Below are positions 18,454-25,716 of a stretch of 64,000 bases of DNA, piece by piece. A program made the position numbers and the translations under genes. Below the pieces are notes generated by a model, which saw nothing but the letters and a program-made list of their open reading frames with translations, did no database searches and was not told where the DNA came from. Positions within the stretch are counted from its first letter, which is position 1, and each line of letters starts with the position of its first letter. The DNA comes from Bacteroidota bacterium (GTDB lineage: Bacteria; Bacteroidota; Bacteroidia; Flavobacteriales; Weeksellaceae): NCBI GenBank assembly GCA_023394415.1, contig JAEXAR010000035.1, positions 72,523 to 136,522 on the forward strand. Direction: 5' to 3'.

Positions 18454-21400
18454 ATGGAACACTCGAAACAATATACCGCCATTAATGCTTCTGCAGGATC
18501 TGGAAAAACGTATACCCTTGTACAACGCGTATTGATGATTTGCCTGCGTTATGAGAAACAGCACGATGCGATAAAACATATTTTGGCACTTACATTCACC
18601 AATAAAGCTGCCAATGAAATGAAAGAAAGGATACTTCAGTGGCTGAAAAATTTTACCAAACCGGATTATGAAAAAAATGAAGATTTAATTAAAATAAAAA
18701 CTGCTCTTGCGAAGCAAAACATCCACGTTTCCATACACGATTTACACGAACGCTCCCAAAGGGTTTTAGATTACATCCTTCATCACTACTCTACTCTAAA
18801 TATTGGAACGATTGATAAATTCAACGCAAGATTGGTGAGAAGTTTTTCTTACGAGTTAGGCTTGGCACATCAGTTTAACCTTGAAATTCAGAGTGAACCT
18901 TTCTTAATTGAGGCGGTAGACAAAATGCTGGATGAAATTGGCGAAAACGAACAGATTTCCGACGCGTTTATGGATTTCATCAATTATAATCTCGATAATG
19001 ACGAGAGAATCAACCTCAACAACTCACTATATAAAAAGGCCAAAAATTTCATCAGCGATATTCATTATGAAGAACTAAAAAATAATGCCGAGTTCGACTG
19101 GAAATCTTATGAAAATGTCAAAACAAAACTGCGGGAAGAGATTTCCCAACACCGGAAATCAGGGATTAAAACCGCAAAAGACACTTTACAATTAATCCAA
19201 GATAATGGTTTAAATGAAGACGATTTCCAAAGTAAATCTACCGGAATTGCGGCCTGGTTCAGAAAATATCTTGAGTTTGAAAATAAAAAATCAGAAAAAT
19301 TTCCTTTTACTGGTTCAGAAGATACTTACCGAAAACTTACGGCTTCAAAAGATGTAGTGGTAAAAAATTCCATCGCCGGAATTATTGAAACCCTCATTGA
19401 AAACCGCAGACAGATCATTCAGCATTATATTTCAGCAGAAAAGAAATCAATTATCCTTTCGGAATTATTGCCACTGAAAATTAATAAAGAAATTCAGGAA
19501 AAACTCAATGAAATTGAGGAAGAAAACGACCTGGTTTTGCTCTCAAAATTCAACGTAATCATCAATGAAAATTTAAAAAATGAACCTTCGAGTTTTATCT
19601 ATGAAAAAATAGGAACCAAATACCAACATTTCTTTTTTGATGAGTTTCAGGACACCTCTAAGATGCAGTGGGACAACATTTTACCTCTTAAAGATCACAC
19701 GGTTTCTTCTGAAGGAAACTCTTTTACTTTGGTTGGCGACCCTAAACAGAGCATTTACCGTTTTCGTGGCGGTGATAGTGAACTGATGCTGAATGTTTTA
19801 AACAAAAAAGATCAAAGTCCGGTAGAGGTTTTTGTAGAAGTGCTCGACAGTAATTGGCGCAGCGCAAAACATATCGTCGAATTTAATAATGAACTTTATC
19901 AACACCTCTCTACAGGCTTGAATAAAGAGCATTGCGAACTGTTTTCGGAAAAAGCCAAGCAAATTCCGCAGAAAAAATTTTTAGGTCGTGTAAAAATTAA
20001 TCTTTCTGCTTACAGTAAAGGAAATGAAGAATACTTTACTGAAGTAGCCGAACAAATGCACCGTAACATTCAGGAATGTCTGGATAATGGTTTTACATTT
20101 TCTGATATCACCATTTTATGCCGCTCAGCGAAAGAAATTCAGAAATATGCACAACTTTTGGGAAAGAAAAAAGTAACTTACGGGGATACTGAAAATTACA
20201 TTAAAACCATTTCTGAAAAAGGCTTAACTCTTGATATATCTTACACTTTAAAAGCTTTGATTGAATTCCTCAACTGGGAAATACAGCCAAAAAACAGACA
20301 GTTTCTTGTAAAAATGCTTTATTATCTGAACGAATTAGGAAGAATCGAAATCCGAGAATTTTCCAACGAAATTATTGAACTTTTGAAGATTGAGAATCAG
20401 GCAAATCTAATGACAACCGTTGAAGAAAAATTTGGCTTAAAACTTAACCAGAAGGACATTCCGCATCTTAATTTGTATAATTATATTGAATTTTATGTAC
20501 ACGAATTTTCGGTGAAACATAAAGAAACCGATTTCTTACTCAATTTCCTCGAAAACCTTTACAACTTCACCCAAAACGCAGGAATGACGGTGAAAGATTT
20601 CGTTAAATTTTGGGATGAAGAAGCCCATAAAATTTCTATTCAGGCGAGTGAAAATGTGGACGCCATTAAAATGATGACTATACACGCTGCAAAAGGACTC
20701 GAATTTCCTGTGGTTTTTTTGCCGATGAAGAATAGTAACAAAGATGGGGATTTTCAAGAATGGTATAATTTGGAAGATTTGGGTGAACTAAAATCTGTAA
20801 ACATTAAAGGTTTTAATCGGGATTTGGCTAACTATGATGCAACTCTTGCTGAATTTAACGAGAAGAATTCTTATAAGAACAAAATCGATCGGTTTTGCAT
20901 CCAATATGTAGCAACTACGCGTCCTGTAGAGCAGCTGTTTCTATATATCCAAAGGCCAAGTTCATCTAATAATCATTTGGAAATTTTTGATTTTATCCAA
21001 ACTAAAAATCCACAAAATCTTGATGAATTTGACATTTATCCTGAAGTAAACAGCTCATTTAAAAAACAGAAAAATAAAGAAGAAAAAGAGCGAAAAACTA
21101 TGGATATCACTTCTTTATCTGAAAATGTAGAGCATATTAACAATATTAAAATCGCAACACCTTCAAAAAGTTATCAAAACACCAAAGAATCTGTTCGGAT
21201 TGGGATTTTTGTACACGAAATTTTAGAAAAAATAAATTCAGAAAAAGATGTTGAAGGTGTTTTACAGCAATACATTTTGGAGGGTACGATTACTGAAAAC
21301 GAGAAGAAAGAGATAGTAGAACGGCTTCTGAAAGTGATTCGTGATGATAAATATGCCCATTATTTTGATGAAAGCCTGAAAGTCATCAATGAAAAAGAAA

Positions 21401-21594
21401 TGATGATTTCCGAAGACGGAAAAACCGAGATTTACCGTATAGACCGACTGGTAGAAACCAGAAACGGTTTGGTAATTATAGATTTCAAAACAGGAGCCGA
21501 ATGCGAAAAATATGAAAAACAGGTCAGCGCTTACCGTGACGTTTTAGAAAGATTAGGCAAAAAAGTGGCAGCAACAGAAATTATTTATGTATAA
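18454..21594 (+). CDS. UvrD-family helicase with C-terminal nuclease (AddA/RecB type)
   Basis: Double-strand break processing helicase-nuclease, 1046 residues. Walker A is ASAGSGKT (residues 12-19), Walker B is FFFDEFQDTS near 395, motif III is VGDPKQSIYRFRGGDSEL near 428, motif V is TIHAAKGLEFPVVFL near 745, and motif VI is VATTRPVEQL near 818. A RecB-like PD-(D/E)xK nuclease closes the protein: GIFVHEILEKI, then IDRLVETRNGLVIIDFKTG, then EKQVSAYRDVL. The partner AddB, often adjacent, is not in the window. Neighbours are unrelated, and a 126-bp repeat starts at its stop codon. Confidence 0.92.
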   Translation: MEHSKQYTAINASAGSGKTYTLVQRVLMICLRYEKQHDAIKHILALTFTNKAANEMKERILQWLKNFTKPDYEKNEDLIKIKTALAKQNIHVSIHDLHERSQRVLDYILHHYSTLNIGTIDKFNARLVRSFSYELGLAHQFNLEIQSEPFLIEAVDKMLDEIGENEQISDAFMDFINYNLDNDERINLNNSLYKKAKNFISDIHYEELKNNAEFDWKSYENVKTKLREEISQHRKSGIKTAKDTLQLIQDNGLNEDDFQSKSTGIAAWFRKYLEFENKKSEKFPFTGSEDTYRKLTASKDVVVKNSIAGIIETLIENRRQIIQHYISAEKKSIILSELLPLKINKEIQEKLNEIEEENDLVLLSKFNVIINENLKNEPSSFIYEKIGTKYQHFFFDEFQDTSKMQWDNILPLKDHTVSSEGNSFTLVGDPKQSIYRFRGGDSELMLNVLNKKDQSPVEVFVEVLDSNWRSAKHIVEFNNELYQHLSTGLNKEHCELFSEKAKQIPQKKFLGRVKINLSAYSKGNEEYFTEVAEQMHRNIQECLDNGFTFSDITILCRSAKEIQKYAQLLGKKKVTYGDTENYIKTISEKGLTLDISYTLKALIEFLNWEIQPKNRQFLVKMLYYLNELGRIEIREFSNEIIELLKIENQANLMTTVEEKFGLKLNQKDIPHLNLYNYIEFYVHEFSVKHKETDFLLNFLENLYNFTQNAGMTVKDFVKFWDEEAHKISIQASENVDAIKMMTIHAAKGLEFPVVFLPMKNSNKDGDFQEWYNLEDLGELKSVNIKGFNRDLANYDATLAEFNEKNSYKNKIDRFCIQYVATTRPVEQLFLYIQRPSSSNNHLEIFDFIQTKNPQNLDEFDIYPEVNSSFKKQKNKEEKERKTMDITSLSENVEHINNIKIATPSKSYQNTKESVRIGIFVHEILEKINSEKDVEGVLQQYILEGTITENEKKEIVERLLKVIRDDKYAHYFDESLKVINEKEMMISEDGKTEIYRIDRLVETRNGLVIIDFKTGAECEKYEKQVSAYRDVLERLGKKVAATEIIYV

Positions 21595-21718
21595 AAAAGA
21601 ATCCGTCTCACAACACATTGATCTGGGTTGAGAATCCTCTAAACGAAACACCCGTTCGTATAGGGGTACAGTGAAAATCATAAAAAAAGCCGTCTTTCAC
21701 TAGTTGTGAGACGGCTTC
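21593..21718 (-). repeat. 126-bp repeat, copy 1 (downstream of ferritin)
   Basis: Identical over 126 bases to the copy 914 bases away. On the minus strand it begins GAAGCCGTCTCACAAC and ends GTTGTGAGACGGATTC plus a T run, so its ends are 16-bp inverted repeats with one mismatch. The same left arm can instead pair with AGACGGCTT 14 bases downstream, which is followed by seven T. It starts 7 bases after the ferritin stop codon and overlaps the stop codon of the convergent helicase gene. Confidence 0.9.
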
Positions 21719-21725
21719 ATTTTGT

Positions 21726-22241
21726 TTATTGTTGATTTCCTGCATCCGGAACAAACACTCTTTGTGCCAATTCCTGATCAAAGAGATAGAGCGCAGACGG
21801 ATTGTCTTTCACCATCTTTATTTTTGAGACCAATAATGATGCGGAAGATTCTTCCTCCACCTGCTCATTAATAAACCACTGCATAAATGAAGTTGTAGCA
21901 AAATCACCTTCATCATTGGCTGCTTTTACGATATTAAAAATACTTCTTGTTACGATTCTCTCGTGCTCCAAAGCTTTCTCGAAAACATCTTGTACATGAG
22001 CAAAAGTATGCGGAGGCTTAGGAATTTCACTGATAATAATATCACCACCAACATCTGCCAAATAATCGAACATTTTATCCGCATGCATCAGCTCTTCTTT
22101 GCTTTGTACGCGAAAATAGTTCGCAATTCCTTCCAAATCTTTACTGTTAAACCAAGCCGACATCGACAGGTAATATTGTGCTGCGTACTGTTCTTTCGCA
22201 ATTTGATCATTAATTAATTGTGCAATTTTTTCACTTACCAT
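21726..22241 (-). CDS. ftnA: Ferritin
   Basis: Iron-storage protein that oxidises Fe(II) and stores the mineral in a 24-subunit shell, 171 residues. Ferroxidase ligands are visible in IAKEQYAAQYYLSMSAW (E17) and KEELMHADKM (E50, H53). The second helix pair has EHERIVTRSIFNIVKAA and WFINEQVEEESSASLLVSKI with the downstream Glu ligands. It is of bacterial non-haem type; bacterioferritin's haem-binding Met arrangement was not seen. It is flanked by two identical 126-bp direct repeats, so recombination between them would remove this gene. Confidence 0.95.
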   Translation of the reverse strand: MVSEKIAQLINDQIAKEQYAAQYYLSMSAWFNSKDLEGIANYFRVQSKEELMHADKMFDYLADVGGDIIISEIPKPPHTFAHVQDVFEKALEHERIVTRSIFNIVKAANDEGDFATTSFMQWFINEQVEEESSASLLVSKIKMVKDNPSALYLFDQELAQRVFVPDAGNQQ

Positions 22242-22364
22242 AAAATTCTTTTTTGTGAATTTGAAATTTACTGAATTTTTTGTGAATTTGAAAGTGTAAA
22301 TCTATCATTATTAAAAAACTTAATGAATATACGTTTTATGACATAATTCGATTTTTTAAGCGAA

Positions 22365-22451
22365 TTGTCATTCCGACTACGGAGGAATTTATTTGATAAA
22401 CAATAGATTCTTCATTACTCCCGAAGTTTCGGGATTCATTCAGAATGACAA
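22365..22451. repeat. Palindromic element with TTGTCATTC ends
   Basis: About 87 bases bounded by TTGTCATTCCGA and TTCAGAATGACAA, inverted with one internal mismatch. Inside are GGAGGAAT, AGATTCTTC and a CCCGAAGTTTCGGG hairpin. It resembles a dispersed intergenic palindrome often seen in Bacteroidota genomes (recalled, not searched). Confidence 0.65.
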
Positions 22452-22506
22452 AAAGCATCATTATTACAAAAAGCAGACATTCAACAAAACTTTTGAGGAA
22501 GAGCAA

Positions 22507-22632
22507 AAAAAAGAATCCGTCTCACAACACATTGATCTGGGTTGAGAATCCTCTAAACGAAACACCCGTTCGTATAGGGGTACAGTGAAAATCATAAAAA
22601 AAGCCGTCTTTCACTAGTTGTGAGACGGCTTC
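22507..22632 (-). repeat. 126-bp repeat, copy 2 (downstream of the Spy-like gene)
   Basis: Same sequence and orientation as copy 1, ending 47 bases after the stop codon of a minus-strand gene. No target-site duplication is apparent at either copy. Confidence 0.9.
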
Positions 22633-22679
22633 GAACCATTAAAAAAATAAAATTATGAACTTGATTTTAGCAAAGTATG

Positions 22680-23174
22680 CTATTTGTTTTTTTCTTTATT
22701 CATTTGACCCTTGTGGTTAGTTTTATTTCCCATACCTTGTCCCCACTTTTTGTCTTTTTGGGTTTCCATCAGCTTTCTTCTCTTCTGCATCATATCCTGT
22801 TTTTTCTGCATATTCTCCTGCTTTTTAGCCTGCCATTTTGCATATTGCTCCGGAGTTAAGACTTTACGGATTTCGTCATCCATTTGTTGTCTGTCTTTTT
22901 TAAAGTCTTCCATTTTTTGCTTTCTCAACTCTTGATTTTGGATTCTCTGCTGCTCTCTTTGAGCCTGATATCTATCTTGAATAGATTTAATTTGAGACAC
23001 TTGCGCTTTGCTAAGATTAAGATCTTTTTCCATCTGCGCCATATGTTCAGCTTTTTTCTGCTCATGCATTACTTTTCTGTCCTGTTGGTCTTTCATTGGT
23101 GGCATTTGTGTTTGTTGTGCCATTGCTAAAGTTCCAATTCCTAGAAATGCTAATGTGTAAACTACTTTTTTCAT
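22680..23174 (-). CDS. Exported Spy/CpxP-like protein with LTxxQ motif
   Basis: 164 residues with a signal peptide (MKKVVYTLAFLGIGTLAMAQ). The rest is Gln-, Met- and Lys-rich helix. Two segments resemble LTxxQ motifs of the Spy/CpxP/zinc-resistance family: LNLSKAQVSQIKSI near residue 53 and VLTPEQYAKWQAKK near 105. Such proteins are small periplasmic chaperones or stress sensors, which is family knowledge; this member's role is not known. No regulator is adjacent. The high Met and Gln content is normal for the group. Confidence 0.8.
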   Translation of the reverse strand: MKKVVYTLAFLGIGTLAMAQQTQMPPMKDQQDRKVMHEQKKAEHMAQMEKDLNLSKAQVSQIKSIQDRYQAQREQQRIQNQELRKQKMEDFKKDRQQMDDEIRKVLTPEQYAKWQAKKQENMQKKQDMMQKRRKLMETQKDKKWGQGMGNKTNHKGQMNKEKNK

Positions 23175-23264
23175 ATCTCAAATATTAAATTTGTTTTATT
23201 CTTTGTTTCTGTCTTTTGGATAATGAAAAAATCATATAGTTAAAGGGAAAAGTCATAAATTTTG

Positions 23265-24254
23265 TTAAAATTTATTTCTATACTTATTAATCAGATTATC
23301 AATGATTTGAGACGTTTCATCAGGATAGTTCACCTCGATGACATGATCATTTTCAACCCAATTTTTCAGTTTTTTGTTAAATTCATCTTCATTCCAAATC
23401 ACAGAAATTCCCAAATTCTCCATTGCCAAGGCATTACATTGCTGTTCGTACTGATTTTTCATTGGTACTGCCAAAACTTTTTTCTTTAAAAACAAAGCTT
23501 CTGCAGGCCCTTCAAACCCGCCACCTGTAAGAAGTCCCTCGCAATTGGCCAATGAGTTCTGAAATTTTTCATTATTGATGGGTAAAACTTCAACATTATC
23601 TTTAAAATAATGTTGTTTGGAGTGTTTCGAAAAAATTTGCCACTTAATATTGGTGAATCCTTTTACCTGATTAATAATAAATTCATCAGAATAAGCCGGG
23701 AGGTAAACCGTATAATGACCCAGATTTTTTGACTGCAGATTTCTAATTTCTGAGCGAATTATCGGAGTATTGATAAAATCATCATATCTCTCGAAATGAA
23801 ACGCAAAATGAGCATTGGTAGGTGCATAATGATTCATAATCACTTTTCCCCAGTGGAAACCTTTCAGCTGTGGCGTTTTATCTGAAACAAATGCTGACTG
23901 ATGACTTAATGCCACATTTTTCTTTCCTTTAAGTTTACATGCCCAAGCACAAACCGGCTCAAAATCGTTGATGATTAAATCATAATCTTTAACCGGAAGA
24001 TGTTTTACATCATTCAAAAATTGTGCGGTATCAAACTGTTTCCAAGTTTTCAAAAAATCAACGCCACCTTTATTTCCAAATACAAATCCAAATCCATTAA
24101 ATCTGTATTTCACCTCATGATCTAATCCAACTTCTGCTTGGGTTCCACTTACAAGCAAATCTAGGTCTCCATATTTCTTAAGGTGTGGGATGATCTCTCT
24201 GGCTCTACTGACGTGTCCGTTTCCTGTTCCTTGTATTGCGTAAAGAATTTTCAT
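23265..24254 (-). CDS. Glycosyltransferase-like protein (GT-B fold, MurG-like N-terminus)
   Basis: 329 residues from MKILYAIQGTGNGHVSRARE; an upstream in-frame ATG would add 16 residues outside the family pattern. The glycine-rich GTGNGHVSRA resembles the N-terminal loop of MurG-type glycosyltransferases. The C-terminal LLTGGGFEGPAEALFLKKKVLAVP with NQYEQQCNA is typical of the nucleotide-sugar side. It belongs to a family usually annotated only as glycosyltransferase. The substrate cannot be told from the sequence or from its unrelated neighbours. Confidence 0.78.
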   Translation of the reverse strand: MKILYAIQGTGNGHVSRAREIIPHLKKYGDLDLLVSGTQAEVGLDHEVKYRFNGFGFVFGNKGGVDFLKTWKQFDTAQFLNDVKHLPVKDYDLIINDFEPVCAWACKLKGKKNVALSHQSAFVSDKTPQLKGFHWGKVIMNHYAPTNAHFAFHFERYDDFINTPIIRSEIRNLQSKNLGHYTVYLPAYSDEFIINQVKGFTNIKWQIFSKHSKQHYFKDNVEVLPINNEKFQNSLANCEGLLTGGGFEGPAEALFLKKKVLAVPMKNQYEQQCNALAMENLGISVIWNEDEFNKKLKNWVENDHVIEVNYPDETSQIIDNLINKYRNKF

Positions 24255-24326
24255 ACTAACGAAGTTATCTATAAAATGTGACAGTAATGTTGTTATAATC
24301 AAGATTTAACATTCTGTTTAAATTAA

Positions 24327-24356
24327 GAAAGACGGGTAATCATTCACCCGCCTTTC
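24327..24356 (-). terminator. Second hairpin downstream of the Tyr-rich protein gene
   Basis: GAAAGGCGGGT/ACCCGTCTTTC stem with one mismatch and an 8-base loop; weak T run on the minus strand. Confidence 0.5.
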
Positions 24357-24442
24357 AAGTTTCAATAAAATTTATATTGATTTGCGAGTTTTTAACACTA
24401 AATACTGCTTCTTTTAACAGCCTATAACATTAATTAACAAAA

Positions 24443-24466
24443 AGAGAGCAGAATATTCTGCTCTCT
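24443..24466 (-). terminator. Terminator after the Tyr-rich exported protein
   Basis: Perfect palindrome AGAGAGCAGAAT/ATTCTGCTCTCT followed by TTTTT on the minus strand. Confidence 0.8.
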
Positions 24467-24499
24467 CACCACTTAATATTACACTAGAAAAATTATATT

Positions 24500-25558
24500 T
24501 TATCTTCCGCCTGTTCTCATTCCTGAAGAACGTCCGGTATTATTATCATTTCTTGAACTGTCTTCTACTCTTGAACTGCTATTTTCAACTCGGCTTTCTG
24601 TTCTTGGCTGTGACATACGTCCTTCATTTCTTGATTCATATGTTCTAAAACCGTCATTCTGCATTCTGCCTGTATTTGAGCTTCTATCCTCAAACACGCG
24701 GTTTGTTTCCTTTCTAACTTCAGAAGTTCTCATTCCACTATTATTATTTCTTACCGATTCATTTCTTTGAGCTCCTGAAGTATCATTTCTGAAACCTCCA
24801 GTACGATTTGAGGAATTTTGAGAATCCATTCTTCCTCCGCTGGTATTTTCATTTCTCATATTCCCAATTCGTTGCGTGTTGGAATTGTTGGATATACCTG
24901 AATTTCTGTTAGTAGAAGTATTGGTATCTCTTAACGTACCTGTGTTGGTATTTCTTTCCTGATTCCATCCATATTTATTGCCTACAGTTTGATGATAATC
25001 ATATCTATTTACTCTGTAAACATTCACATTAATATTTCTGTAACTAGGCACAACGTAATAGCTGTAGTATCTTGGCCTGTAATATTCTCTCCAATGATTA
25101 TTATAGTATTTTACAGGATTGTAACCGTTATAATAAGCATTCTGATAAAGAGCGTACACTCTGGATCCAAGAATTCTTTCTAAAGCATAAAATCTGTCGT
25201 AATACCATCTTTTAGGATTGGTTCTGTAATAATCACTCCAAATGTAAAAGCTTGGGAACTGCCTGTTTAGATCACTTATCGCTTCTACCTGCCAACGATT
25301 CAAATTCATCTCACGGAAAAACCTGTACCAGTTTACCATATCAATACTTCTTCGATAATCGTTGTAGAAGCCACGGTAATAATCGTCGGTATAATAATCG
25401 TAAGGATATTCGTAATAATAATCATCCGGAAAATAATAATCATCATCACCATACCAACTGCTATTGTTACTGTAATATCCGTCATTATTAGGATAATATT
25501 GTGCTGAGCAACTTACTGAAAAAAGCCCCAAAGCTAAAAATAATACTAGTTTTTTCAT
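24500..25558 (-). CDS. Tyr/Asn/Arg-rich exported protein of unknown function
   Basis: 352 residues. The signal sequence MKKLVLFLALGLFSVSCSAQ could be cut by signal peptidase I (SAQ) or, less likely, be a lipoprotein signal with Cys in VSC. Residues 20 to about 70 are an extreme Tyr/Asp run (DDDYYFPDDYYYEYPYDYY). Residues 70-190 look folded, with NLNRWQVEAISDLNRQF. The rest is a low-complexity Asn, Ser, Arg and Gly tail with NTGRMQNDG-like pieces. I recognise it only as a type common in Chryseobacterium-like genomes. It is monocistronic, with a strong terminator after it. Confidence 0.8.
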   Translation of the reverse strand: MKKLVLFLALGLFSVSCSAQYYPNNDGYYSNNSSWYGDDDYYFPDDYYYEYPYDYYTDDYYRGFYNDYRRSIDMVNWYRFFREMNLNRWQVEAISDLNRQFPSFYIWSDYYRTNPKRWYYDRFYALERILGSRVYALYQNAYYNGYNPVKYYNNHWREYYRPRYYSYYVVPSYRNINVNVYRVNRYDYHQTVGNKYGWNQERNTNTGTLRDTNTSTNRNSGISNNSNTQRIGNMRNENTSGGRMDSQNSSNRTGGFRNDTSGAQRNESVRNNNSGMRTSEVRKETNRVFEDRSSNTGRMQNDGFRTYESRNEGRMSQPRTESRVENSSSRVEDSSRNDNNTGRSSGMRTGGR

Positions 25559-25640
25559 TTTACTACTTAATTTATTTTAAACTGCATTTTAATCCTTCTT
25601 CAACATCATATTTGTTTCTTACCTTTTGGATATAGAAAAG

Positions 25641-25675
25641 AAAAAGAAGTTAAATCCGCAGACTAACTTCTTTTT
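25641..25675 (-). terminator. Terminator after malQ
   Basis: Stem AAAAAGAAGTTA/TTAACTTCTTTTT with a 9- to 10-base loop, ending in T-rich sequence on the minus strand. Confidence 0.75.
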
Positions 25676-25716
25676 AAAGATTTTGATATAATATTGAATA
25701 TCAAATGCAAATTATA

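Larger units (their letters stand above)
22242..22679. other. Repeat-rich non-coding region between ferritin and a Spy-like gene
   Basis: No gene seen. Next to ferritin is an 18-base direct repeat TTTTTTGTGAATTTGAAA at 22249-22266 and 22276-22293. A palindromic element follows at 22365-22451, then the second 126-bp repeat. No consensus promoter for ferritin was found in the TAnnTTTG form. Confidence 0.7.

Noticed and set aside
21593..22632. The 126-bp repeats as ends of an insertion sequence carrying ferritin
   Set aside because: They are direct, not inverted, relative to each other, no transposase lies between them, and no target-site duplication is visible.
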